Program-made: the position numbers and the translations under genes
From: Rutpela maculata
Lineage: Eukaryota; Arthropoda; Insecta; Coleoptera; Cerambycidae
DNA: 64,000 nucleotides
Assembly (NCBI GenBank): GCA_936432065.2
Contig: OW386292.2
Span: forward strand, 135,361,460-135,425,459
Reading direction: 5' to 3'
The notes under the pieces: model-generated
The model's database searches: none
Told to the model about the DNA's origin: nothing
Seen by the model: only the letters and a program-made list of their open reading frames with translations
In this document: positions 34,760-46,700 of the stretch, one piece after another
Position numbering within the stretch: position 1 is the stretch's first letter
How the letters are laid out: every line of letters starts with the position of its first letter

Positions 34760-36244
34760 ACATGTTTCACTTTTCAATTATTAATAAGAAACGTCAGCCA
34801 ATGAGAAATCAGCATTGTAGATTTCAGTCATTATTTTTTTTACGTTCTTTACAAACAAACAAAGCTTCCTGCATAGTGGCTGAAATAATAAAATAATATA
34901 GAAGCGTTTTTTTTTCGCATTTTTGAAAATTCACCCTCTTTAAACTCAGCAGTAAGGGTAACTGAAGTTTGTTTTATTGTTTCTTACCGCTTTGCGAAAC
35001 TTTTGATATATGGTACAGCGCCAATAAAATCACTTAATTTTTAGTATATCATAAATTAATAAAAAAAATTAAATTACAAGAAAACGCAGACACATAGATT
35101 TCAGACGACTGCATTTATATCAATGTCATATTGACACTGACAGGCAACATTTAAAACAAATTACTGACACAATAAAATTATATAGGAGCATTTGTTTTTT
35201 TTGCACTTTTAAATAACTGTTAATTAAAAAATCAGCAATGCCGTAATGACTGAAATGGTTTTTCCGACTTGTTATTATGAGATCTTTACACTTTTCGACT
35301 TCAGTCACATGATAAAATCATATAAAAAATTCTGCCACCAACTCCCTAGCTATTACGTTGGTCGAGCAGCCAACTTAAAACAGGGACAATTGATCGGTGG
35401 CCTAATATCAAATTTTTATTTTTTTTTATCCCCGTGATTAGGACCACATATGCAACGGATCTGGGGATAAACCCCTAGCCTCCGACGAGTAAAGCAATAA
35501 ATAACTGACCTAAAATAAGCAGGTTGAAACAAGAATAATATTTTAATGTTATATGTTTATCAATAAAATGCAATTAGTGTGCTTCGACAAATAACACAGG
35601 GTAAGGTAACTAAATAAATAGAATTTAAAGTTTATTTTTATTTTGTTGCTAAAAGTTTCCACGAATTTCTACATTACTGTAATTATCTACTCACCTTATT
35701 CTCGCTTTATCACCCATTTCTGAAATTAAAGGCATTAAGGCGCAACACACTTACTCACAAAATATCGAAGGTTTTAAGGTTATGTAGAAACGACGCGTTC
35801 TGTGAATAGGCGAGTTTTCATAGAAGTTCATGGTAGTTACATAGAATAAACGTTGCAAATAATGTTAATGTATGATCAAATGCATATTATTCATAATGTA
35901 TGAGATTCATTCGTAACACATTTACAGTTATATATGTGAAATATTTTCGTGTAATATTACAAGTTACATTCTTGTAATATAATATGCTTATTTTAATGGC
36001 AATATTAAAGATACATTGATTATAATATGTGACATACATTTGTTAAATATAATTTTTTATATTACGGAAATATTTTCGAGCTAATATTAACTAAATGTTT
36101 CTTCAATATTTTGCAATTTAACATTTCTCAGCTATACCAAAGTTAGGTTATTTTAATATAAATATCATATTGCAAGAAAACATTTAATATGTTACTTCAG
36201 TTTAATATTGCGTAATATTACGGATATATGTTTTGTTTAGTGGG

Positions 36245-36473
36245 TAATAGCCCCAACATTGTCTTCATCATATGCTTTTATTTTTCTTTTTATGTTAAGA
36301 ACACCTACCACAGTAGCCAGAAACTTTTTAATTATTCTCATAGCCTGAGTACGTGACAAAGCAGTGTTTTGAAATTTCAAATTAAATTAGCTTATCACTT
36401 CTCTTAGCGAGTTTTCACCGCCAATTCCGTAGCATTGCACAATATAAATTTTTTCACACACTGTGAGTACCAT
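36245..36473 (-). pseudogene. Mariner transposase, N-terminal part
   Basis: Starts at ATG 36473 (MVLTVCEKIYIVQCYGIG), continues ENSLREVIS, then a stop, then NTALSRTQAMRIIKKF and KAYDEDNVGAI. This is the helix-turn-helix region of an insect mariner transposase. It joins in frame with 31975 downward after removal of element b. One internal stop and small changes mark it as dead. Confidence 0.8.
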
Positions 36474-36884
36474 TTTCACTTAATTTTTTATGCTTGGTTC
36501 GTTAATTTGAAACAGAAATGTCAATAATAAATGATAAATGTGTAGCTTTTCTCATAGCCTACTTTTAGCTTCTACATAATTTAAATATTAATTCACAAAA
36601 AATAATTTCTATGCAGTTTTAATTGAATGATTCAAAATGGAATACTAATTTATTGAAAAAATGGGAAGTTTCAAAAAAATAATTTTATATTCCTGAACGT
36701 TGTTATAGAGGTATAAAATTGCATTCTAAATAACTTTCCTTAGTGGAATTTTTTCATATTTTGAAGAATAAAGGTACTGTGGTGATTTTTACAACTTTGC
36801 TTATAAAACACCCTGTAGAACACCAAATCAAGTCATTTTGGGTTCATTGCACCTCTTGTTACATCTATCCTGGGACACACTATA

Positions 36885-37739
36885 TTATATTTTATTTTGT
36901 CACTAACCAGGGTTCGTATTTTCGTAAAGAGGTAAAATTCCCTGACTTTTCCAGGTTTTCCATGACTTTACTGCAGTTCTCCAGACAATTTTAATTAATT
37001 TTTTAGTACATAAATACATAATTACTTTTAATATTAATTTGAAAATAAATGAGCAGATTTTCACTTATGTTTCATTTTTTTTCCATAATTAATCACATAA
37101 TATAATAAATTAGTTCATATTGTAAATAAAATTTTATTAACCGGTTTAGGTTATAATACAAAACTTGTATTCATTTTTAAAACGAAACTTCTTAAATTCT
37201 CTGGTAGGAATGCTCTTCTCTAACTAAAAAACGCGCGTCAAAATATACTTCAAAAAAGTTAGCGACCTTTTTTTGTCCTTTTTAGGGGATAAAAGAGGTA
37301 GTAGACTGAAACTGACAGAACAGAAAAAATTTTTTGTCCAAAATTGGCTTCAACGCGTCAAAATGCTTCGGAAAAGTTAAATGAGAACCTTAGGACAAGA
37401 CTTTTTTTTAGATCTGTGTTATTAATCCGACACCGGCCTCATAACATAAAACAACATTAACAAAAAGTCACAGAATGCAGAGTATAGACAAATTACTTTA
37501 CTTTTTTATGACAGAAAACAAATTGCGCTAACGGCCGGCAGAGAACACACATACAACATAGGTACAAATCCAAAAAGACACTGAGCTGCAAATTTATTCC
37601 TTAGCGCCTATTTCCACAAGGGGAAAAATCGTATCACACTTAAGTGTGGGCATTCTCATTTACTAGGAGATAAATTAGACAGGGACAGCTTTAGTTAGAA
37701 AGTCAGTAAGTCATAAACAATTATTAATATTACATACAT
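36885..37739. other. Noncoding sequence
   Basis: AT-rich, no gene. A phrase CCCTGACTTTTCCAGGTTTTCC near 36943 recurs in altered form around 38840-38890, indicating an older repeat into which the hAT MITE and the LINE fragment inserted. Confidence 0.4.
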
Positions 37740-37747
37740 ATTAATAA

Positions 37748-38371
37748 CAGGGGCGGCTGGTGAAATTTCAACAATTTTTTTCTCGTCTGTGGCGCATGGG
37801 ACCCATACGAAATATGGGAAATAATATCTAGAGAAGCACTCCTCTAACGACCCCTAAAAAATTTTGAAAAAGCAGTTTGCGAAAAATTTTTTCAAAATTC
37901 GGTTGACCCCCCTACTAGGTCTAGGGACTCCTGTTTAAAATTAATTTTTTTTGTCATATACATTTTACTTTTCATAAAAATACAACAACAGGTTTTGAAG
38001 TTTATGAAAATATTTTCATTATTAACTGAAACACAATGAACTGAAATTTTGTAATTTACAATTTAACAAATGATAAAATTTCAATTCATTGTATCTCAGT
38101 TAGTAATGGAAATATTTTCATAAACTTCAAAACCTGTTGTATTTTTATGAAAAGTAAAATGTATATGACAAAAAAAATTAATTTTAAACAGGAGTCCCTA
38201 GACCTAGGGGGGTCAACAGAAATTGTAAAAAATTTTTCGCAAACTGCTTTTTCAAAATTTTTTAGGGATTGTTAGAGGAGTGCTTCTCTAGATGTTATTT
38301 CCCATATTTCGTATGCGTCCCATGCGCCACAGACGAGAAAAAAATTGTTGAAATTTCACCAGCCGCCCCTG
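37748..38371. mobile_element. Palindromic hAT-type MITE, copy 2
   Basis: Ends CAGGGGCGGCTGGTGAAA and TTTCACCAGCCGCCCCTG are perfect inverted copies, flanked by the 8-bp duplication ATTAATAA. The arms share CTCGTCTGTGGCGCATGGGA with copy 1 at 32288-32903. The CAGGG ends and 8-bp duplication assign it to hAT. Its termini are closer to the hAT consensus than those of copy 1. Confidence 0.9.
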
Positions 38372-38454
38372 ATTAATAATTAATATTACATTGTTCTATC
38401 GGATGATAATCAGTAATTGGTATCTTTCCAGATGATTAATGAAATTTCCTGACT

Positions 38455-38822
38455 TTCAATTCAATTCAATTCTTTATTGGTGTTAAAATACACAGATAAA
38501 ATACAAAGTACATGATATTAAATGTAAAAAACATAGATATAAGGTATAAGACTAAGGGCACATAGAATACAAATGACGAACTAAGAAAAAATATATATAC
38601 ATATATAGTAGGTATGGTATAGTATGGTAATTTATCACTGCTTATTTCCAGAATACTGCACGATGATACACACATTAGATTTTGATCGAGGCAAAGTTAC
38701 TGGCTAAAAATTCGTTAGTACTATAAAAAGCATCATTAAGTAAATATGTTTTTATCTTATTTTTGAACTGGGTTTCATTTAACGATTTAATTTCTGGTGG
38801 TAAAGCATTCTTGCATCTGTGA
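38455..38822 (-). pseudogene. 3' end of a CR1/Jockey-like LINE
   Basis: The minus strand reads RCKNALPPEIKSLNETQFKN, KIKTYLLNDAFYSTNEFLAS then NFASIKI and a stop, matching in pattern the end of the LINE at 26574-29826 (YNKLPNNYKGLTLNEYKAKV, FYSTTEFLQCNSLI). Its 3' tail on the plus strand is TTCAATTCAATTCAA. A strongly 5'-truncated insertion. Confidence 0.75.
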
Positions 38823-40599
38823 AATTCCCTGGCATTTCCCTGACTTAGGCGAAATTTTAAATTCCCTGACTTCTCCCGGTTTTCCTGTTTTTTCCGGTCG
38901 CTATTAACCCTAGTAACAAGTAAACTCGTTTACTTTAGTGAACTTTTTAGTAATTGATTGTAATGTAGTGTTGTATTTTTAAGTTATATATGTTATCGTT
39001 CACTATCATTAATAAATTAAACGACACAATTATTATCACTCTATTGTCATGTTGTTACTAAAATATTATAAGATAAATAAACTTAATGTTATATTATTAT
39101 TATTATGACTGTGTGGTGAATTTATTTTAAAATATGGGTGAGAAAATGTGCTTTCAGTTTTGTTTTTTTATTGTAGTTTTGGGGATACCCTATAATTTGA
39201 TGGTGATTTCTTTTCTAAGTAAGGGAGGTCTCTAGGCATATCACATGGGATATATTTGTTTGAAGGTTTTTTATAATAATTAGAAAAACCAGAAATATTT
39301 TTGACTTACATAGATCTAGTTGAAGAGCAAGTGAGAATAGATGGTAGTTTTGAGTTGTAAAAAATAAAATTTTATTTTAGTGATGTAGAAATGGTTAATT
39401 GAAAGTACATAAAGATATATTTTGCAACAGGCAATCTCAAATGTGAGATTTGCGTGTAAATAATTATGAGAGTTTGAACCCATTCGATCACAAGAAATAT
39501 CTTAAAAATCAATTAGACTAATATGCCAACTTGCCAAAAACAAGGTTTAATTGCATTAATTTGTACCATTAGTAAGTAAATAGTAAAAAAAATTAATCAC
39601 GTACCTGTAATTTATCAACTATGTTTATTTGGCAACTAAAATATAAGGAATTTTAATTCTTAGCTACTATCAGTTTCGCTAAATATAATTTTTGGTTTAT
39701 GCCTTTGTGACTCGTTCAACTGTAAAATCGTGAGACTTCATTACTAATAACTTTTGGCATAATTCTTTTATTGCTTCTTTACAGTTGTCTCCTGTACATT
39801 TAGAACAATAATATCACCTACAAAATAAAACTAACATGATTAACATTGCATATCTCAAAAGATTTTAAATTTACCAAAGCTGTATAGATTTAAGGGTTTA
39901 AGGGATTTGTAAGGGTTTATTAACTCCTTCAGTGTTTCGATATCTGCCACAGGCGATTTATCCATAAATTCTTCCATTTTTGGTCTTTTATTTCATCATC
40001 AATTAGCAAATAATTCGTTAATGTTAGCTACTAAATCAGCATTTTATTTAAAAAGAGCTTTGTTTTCGTTTTTTTGTTATTATCAATAAAGATGAGAGTT
40101 TAATTAAGAGTTTTACGTTAGATATAAATGAACTGACTTCTGGCATTCTTGGATATTTTGTAATTAAATTACAATATGTTAATATAATAAACATAATACT
40201 TACCAAATAACCTCAACCTCAACTTCAAACTAACATCAACAACACAAATTTTTTTATTATTAATCGTTTCTGGAACCTTTTGCTAAAAATGGAGGTTAGG
40301 TAAAGGAAAATAAGGAATTAATGGCCCGCTAACGTTCCCTCGTGGCTAAGGCGTCACTCTTCAATAGATTAACAATAAACTATTGTACGAAATTTCAAAT
40401 TAATTTTTTGATAAAAGTGACAATCAAATTCAATTCACTAAAGCAGCATATCGTAGACAGCAAAAAATTGTTACTCTTAATTTAAGATTTAAATTATGGG
40501 GTGTAATATTTTAAAAATAACTAGCTGCTAATTTTCTGGTGGAAAATTCTAAAATTAATTTAAAATACGATATTCCTATAAATGACGACATATTAATCC
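38823..40599. other. AT-rich noncoding sequence
   Basis: No open frame of note, RNA gene or clear repeat. Confidence 0.45.
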
Positions 40600-40784
40600 T
40601 TTTGAATATTACAGTAATATTCAAATAGGGCATTGAAGGAATATTCACAAACAATATTCAAAAAATTAATTTAGAGGGACATAGATATTTCAGTTATTTC
40701 AGGAATATTCCCAGAATATTGGAATATATACGTCCCTCTTTGGATGTTTAGAGAATATCCCTAGAACAACCTGTGCTATCTGGG
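40600..40784. mobile_element. Orphan right end of a CCC-type iteron element (GGAATATTC motif)
   Basis: Ends CTGTGCTATCTGGG followed by AT. The preceding 180 bases hold at least six copies of GAATATTC/GGAATATT in both orientations. The inverted terminus would read CCCAGATAGCACAG, nearly the same as the start at 55835. Its left end was not found nearby. Confidence 0.45.
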
Positions 40785-41366
40785 ATATGCCTGATTTTGG
40801 CATATTGGAACTAATTCATAGAAATCGTCTCGAAATGGTCATCAGCCATTGAAAGAGATGCCCATGCTGTGGCTAAAAAATGTTACCGTTATTACACTAA
40901 CTACTCTGTTCTATGTGCACTATTGCTTTATAAGTATTTTAAAACTGTGTTTGAAATTCTCTAAAGTGACTTTGTGTGGGAGAGACCAACATTTAAAAGC
41001 AAAAAACATGCACTAAGAGTATACTAGGATTAACTAGGGAACTGACAATATTTAGTAGTATTTACAGGCAATAAAAACAATTAAAGTTTTTCATTAGAAC
41101 TGTCGATTTAGAGTACCCATATAACTTAACGCCAAACTTACCATTTGATTCACTTTCCCTTTTTTCATGCTTATGAATCCACCAAAAGACATCATGCAAC
41201 TATAAAGATATAATTACATATAAAACCTAAAAAAGGGACTTGTGTTTATAGAAGAAATATACATACGTTATATATTATGCTTATGAAGTTGTTAATTATT
41301 ATTAAAAGTTATAGTTTTCCTATGTCTAAGCTAATTAAAAGTAAAAACCGCTGCTCAAGGAATCAC

Positions 41367-42369
41367 TACTTCCACATCCAGATTATCTATCCAAGTCTCT
41401 CATAACGAAAAAATTTTGTATGTGGAAATAATTGTTTATAGAACTTTAATAATATAATATTTGAAATCGTCTACCCCAAAAACCCATAAAACGATATCCC
41501 ACATGGTAGTGGGGAGGTGGTGGTGATAAGGGGTGGTAGTGGGGGTGGATGAAGTAAAAAATATTTTAGGCTTTTGGTTCTTGTACACACTAAATCACGT
41601 TTTTTTTTTCATCTCCTTTAACAATGTTTGGTAGGGGTGGTAATGGGCGTGGCTAATGCCAGATTTTTTTGAAACCTTAGCTTCTCTTGTATACACTAAA
41701 TACCAATTTTATGGACTCTTACCTGCTTGATTTACCTATTTACCATTTACCCCCAACCCTTCGACGAAATAAGACGAAAATATAATCTAGTTCTAGATCC
41801 TGTTAAAGTACATATGTGTAAGTACCAAATTTCAAGTCAATCTCTTAAATGGTTCCAGAGTAAATGTGCGCATATAAGAAAGTTACAGACCAACAGACAG
41901 AATTTTTTTTCACTTAAATTTAAAATCTCGACGTTTCACGACATTCTAAACCTATTTGAACAATAAAAATTTCCAAACATTTTTTTGTCGTTACTATACT
42001 TCCACTGGATGTGGAAGTAATTTTGTATGTGGAAATAATTGTTTATAGAACTTTATAATATAATATTTGAAATCGTCTACCTCAAAAATCCATAAAACGA
42101 TATCCCACACGGTAGTGGGGTGGGGAATATGATGAAAATATAATCTAGTTCTAGATCCCGTTAAAGTACATATGTGTACCAAATTTCAAGTCAATATCTT
42201 AAACGGTTCCAGAGTAAACGTGCGCACAAAAAAGTTACAGACAGACAGGAATTTTTTTTCGCTCAAATTTAAAATCTCGACATTTCATGACATTCTAAAC
42301 CTATTTGAACAATAAAAATTTTCAAAAAATTTTTTTGTCGTTACTAAACTTCCACTGGATGTGGAAGTA
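41367..42369. repeat. Tandem pair of a TIR repeat sharing one terminus
   Basis: The left end TACTTCCACATCCAG, an internal junction (41997-42018) and the right end CTGGATGTGGAAGTA are related. The body from TTTTGTATGTGGAAATAATT to CATTCTAAACCTATTTGAAC occurs twice (41415-41965 and 42023-42313), the second shorter by the loss of the G-rich middle part. Similar to the repeat at 24090-24540. Confidence 0.65.
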
Positions 42370-43755
42370 AAATGAGTAATGCTAACAAAAACCAAACCAT
42401 TATAAAGAGGCAAATAAGAAACGGAAAGTACAATATGGCCGCCGAAATAAAAATAATTCGGAATTCGGCATTTACCGATAACATTCGGAGCAAACGCAGG
42501 GGCAAAAGGAAACTATAAAGAAAGATGGATAGTAATTTAGAGAAAGAAGGCACGTATCGTATTGTTAAACGACATCAGCTACTTAGGTATCAATTAAGTA
42601 CTATCGAGTAACCGTCAAAATTACGATACCAAAGTAGACTTAGAATCACTACTATCATATCAAACGATATGATACCAACTTAGAATAGCGTTGCAGACCA
42701 GTGTATCCTTACCAAATACATAAGGATACACTGCCACTGGTATGGTCCTCCGGACAGACCATTTTTGGGGCAGGTGTTTTTTTAGAGGGGTGGAAAACGA
42801 ACCAATCGAACAATTCTGACTTCGGATTCGGTTTCAGCGGGTCCAAATACTGGTCTAGTCCGCAGGTTAGACCACTTTTTTTTTGTGTGGCTGTGTTACT
42901 AACGACTCTCTCTAAAAATTGTTTTTTCTCTTTATGCACTTTTTCTTATTTACCTAATGGTGATGGATTTTTTGTTAAAAGATCTCTGAAGGGTCTTCAT
43001 AAAAAAATCCCTCTCGAGCTCTCGTAATGTGACTGAGGTATTGAGATAAAAATTTGTGAGATCCTGAGACACCCAATTTACTGAATTCTGGCCTACCAAA
43101 CGAAAACCTTCGAGGGATAAAACTCATTTCACGAGTCATTTAATCAATAAAATGCAAATGTTCAAATAATACCAATTTATGATTAGGTTTAAAATAAGTA
43201 CATGAAAATTATGCAATATCCTATCTATGAATTATATAACTTGAATAGAATCGCAAGGTCGACCACCTCTTCTAGAGAGCTTTTAACGCTACTTTACAAT
43301 GGAAAGCGTGCACTAGCAATCGATTTGGTAGAAAAGATTCACACAACTGCTCTAGAAATTGATGAAAGCATTTTTGGGTTTTTGTGGCTGACTTGAGATA
43401 ATAAAATATTTTACATTTAGAATTTTGGGACGCTTTAAAGTTCTTTATCGTGATTATATGATTCACGGAGTTCCATATGAGTTCGACTATATATATAGAA
43501 TAGAATAGAAAAATATTATTGTAAGCACATTGTAAATACAGTGTACAACACAAAAGGTGACGTTCTTATAAACGTTCTTCCACGCCACCCAAGACTCTAA
43601 CTATGAACAACACTATACCGGATGATTTTGTTTGGTATTCGCCCCCATGTATCTTTTTTATTTTCACAGAAAACTACAATAAACCATATGTATTTGCAAA
43701 TCGTTTGTCAAGCTCTATCGAATGACGTTCTTAAATCATCTTTTTGATCACATAT
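42370..43755. other. Noncoding sequence with a perfect hairpin and one unidentified frame
   Basis: A 13-bp perfect stem (CAGTGTATCCTTA and its inverse) with a 9-base loop lies at about 42698-42732. A 64-codon plus-strand frame (43202-43396, IYELYNLNRIARSTTSSREL, then LEIDESIFGFLW) looks less AT-biased than its surroundings but resembles no family I know. Otherwise no gene seen. Confidence 0.4.
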
Positions 43756-46700
43756 CCCTGTCAAAAAAATCTCATCAATCCGTATTGAAAATTATCAAAA
43801 ATTAATAAGTATCTATGAGAACCTATATGGTCAATAAGTTTCTATAAGAGTTAGGTAAAGTTGCTGTTGAAATTGTTATCAGTTTATATCCGAATTGAAC
43901 AGCAAAATGAGTCCAGCCATATCCATTTGTAAATCCAAACATTTACTTATACCACATCAATGAGAATTTATGAGCACAGTATCTAATGTAATTCGTGCGG
44001 CTTTCCGTGATTAAAAGACAAGTGTTTCTTTAAGAAACGAGCTGCATTAGGTTAGAACAGTTTTGATTTGCAATTGAAGATTACAAATTATAATGTTTGA
44101 ATAGGGATTTATGAGATCAGTTTCTATGAGTATTAATGTTTTTTTTCAGTAATATATTAAATGTGTTTTCATTTGTTTGAATGGGTAAAAAGAAAGGTCA
44201 GTTTTCAACTGCAATTACAAATACAAGTTTAATCGCTTCGAAGGGGTTATATGCGATCGATTTCTAAAAGTATTTATGATGTTTTCCGAATATAGTTATG
44301 ATGAGGTTTAATCAGTAACAAATTGTTAACTACTTGTTATGATATGGTCGGAAAATCCAAGTACACATTTAGTATTCTTTCAAGAGGATTGATGAGAGCA
44401 GTTTCTACGAGTATCTATTTGTTGTTCCTATAGTAAATTATATAAGTCTTTATCAGTACAGATTCGGATCCAATTTAAATATGAAAATTATATCAGAATA
44501 AAGCAACCAAATATTTCAAACAGTATCTATTTGTAAATCCACACATTTACTTATACTATCTCAATGAGAATTTATGAGAACAGTATCTAATGTAAAACGT
44601 GCGCCTTTCTGTGGTTAAATGGCAAGAGTTTCTATAAGAAACGAGCTGCATTAGGTTAGAACAGTTTTGATTTGCAATTGAAGATTCAAAATTATAATGT
44701 TTGAATAGGGATTTATGAGATCAGTTTCTATGAGTATTAATGTTTTTTTTTTCAGTAATATATTAAATGTGTTTTCATTTGTTTGAATGGGTAAAAACTG
44801 CAATTACAAATACAAGTTTAATCACTTCGAATGGGGTTATATGCGATCAATTTCTAAAAGTATTTATGCTGTTTTCCGGATATAATTGTGATGAGGTTTA
44901 ATCAGTAACAAATTGTTCACTACATGTTATGATATGGTCGGAAATTCCAAGTACACATTTGGTATTCCTTCAAGAGGATTGATGAGAGCAGTTTCTACGA
45001 GTATCTATTTGTTGTTCCTCTAGTAAATTATATAAGTCTTTATCAGTAAAGATTCGGATCTAATTTAAATATGATAATTATATCAGAATAAAGCAACCAA
45101 ATATTTTAAACAGTATCTATTTGTAAATCCAGACATTTACTTATACTATCTCAATGAGAATTTATGAGAACAGTATCTAATGTAAAACGTGCGGCTTTTC
45201 GTGGTTAAAGGGCAAGTGTTTCTATAAGAAACGAGATACATTAGGTTAGAACAGTTTTGATTTGCAATTGCAGATTACAAATTATAATGTTTAAATAGGG
45301 ATTTATGAGATCAGTTTCTATGAGTATTAATGTTTTTTTTTCAGTAATATATTAAATGTGTTTGCATTTGTTTGAATGGGTAAAAAGGAAGGTCAGTTTT
45401 CAACTGCAATTACAAATACAAGTTTAATCACTTCGAATGGGGTTATATGCGATCAATTTCTAACAGTATTTATGCTGTTTTCCGAATATAATTGTGATGA
45501 GGTTTAATCCGTAACAAATTGTTCACTACATGTTACGATATGGTCGGAAATTCCAGGTACATATTTAGTATTCCTTAAAGAGGATTGATGAGAGCAGTTT
45601 CTACGAGTATTTATTTGTTGTTCAGTAAATTATATAAGTCTTTATCAGTATGCATTCGGATCTAATTTAAATACAAAAATCATATCAGAATGAAACCCCA
45701 AATATTTTAAACAGTGTCTACCTGTAAATCCAAACATTCAAATATAATATTATAATGAGAATCCATCAGAACAGTATCTAATGTAACGTATGCGGTTTTC
45801 CGTGGCTAAATTTTAAAATTATTTGCAATAAATAAGCTTTAACGGATTCGAACAGTTTTCATTTGCATTTCCAGATGAATAGTTTTAATTGTTAGGGATC
45901 TATGAGGTCAGTGTAACGTTTTTTTTTTAATAAAATGTGTTTTTATTGGAAAAAAAAACATTACACAAAGACACTGATCTCATAGATCCCTATTTAACAA
46001 TTAAAATTATTCATCTGGAATTGCAAATTAAAACTGTTCAAATCCGTTAAAGCTATTTATTAAAAATACTTTTAAAATTTAGCCACGGAAAGCCGCACGC
46101 GTTACATTAGATACTGTTCTGATTGGTTCTCATTAAAATATATCTTTAAATGTTTGGATTTACAAGTGGATACTGTTTAAAATATTTGGTTGTGTCATTC
46201 TGATATAATTTTTGTATTTAAAGTAGATCCGAATGCATACTGATAAAGACAAATTTTCTATTGGAACAACAAATACATACTCATAGAAACTGCTATCATC
46301 AATCCTTTCGAAGGAATACTAAATATGTACCTGGAATTTCCAACCATATCGTAACATGTGGTGAACAATTTGTTACTGATCAAACCTCATCACAATTATA
46401 TTCGGAAAACAGCATAAATACTGTTAGAAACTGATCGCATATAACCCCATTCGAAGTGATTAAACTTGTATTTGTAACTGCAGTTGAAAACTGACCTTTC
46501 TTTTTACCCATTCAAACAAATGAAAACACATTTAATATATTTATTACTGAAAAAAACATTAATACTCATAGAAACTGATCTCATAAATCCCTATTCAAAC
46601 ATTATAATTTGTAATCTTTAATTGCAAATCAAAACTGTTCTAACCTAATGCAGCTCGTTTCTTATAGAAACTCTTGTCATTTAACCACGGAAAGCCGCAC

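Larger units (their letters stand above)
31976..36244. mobile_element. Element b: CCC-type iteron TIR element
   Basis: The termini CCCACTAAACAA and TTGTTTAGTGGG are inverted, flanked by TA on both sides (31974-31975 and 36245-36246). Both ends are filled with TAATATTAC, GTAACATT and AATGTTAC motifs in both orientations (31987-32245 and 35850-36240). It lies inside the mariner transposase: removing it plus one TA restores an aligned frame (NVGAI joined to IAHASVIENSR), so the site and 2-bp duplication are secure. The interior has a hAT MITE, a foldback and a possible minus-strand terminal exon, but no recognised transposase. Confidence 0.8.
30609..36882 (-). mobile_element. Mariner-family transposon, split by element b
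   Basis: Inverted ends CAGTGTGTCCCAGGATAGATG at the left and its near-exact inverse at the right, flanked by TA. The arms match for over 200 bp (for example CCTCTTGTTACATCTATCCT and ACACCCTGTAGAACACCAAA). The transposase is on the minus strand in two parts on either side of element b. Without b the element would be about 2 kb. Stops and a lost frame between 31454 and 31578 show it is inactive. Confidence 0.9.

Noticed and set aside
42709..43027. Overlapping frames of 76 and 108 codons at 42.7-43.0 kb
   Set aside because: No recognisable domain, and frames on opposite strands overlap; no splice or start evidence.
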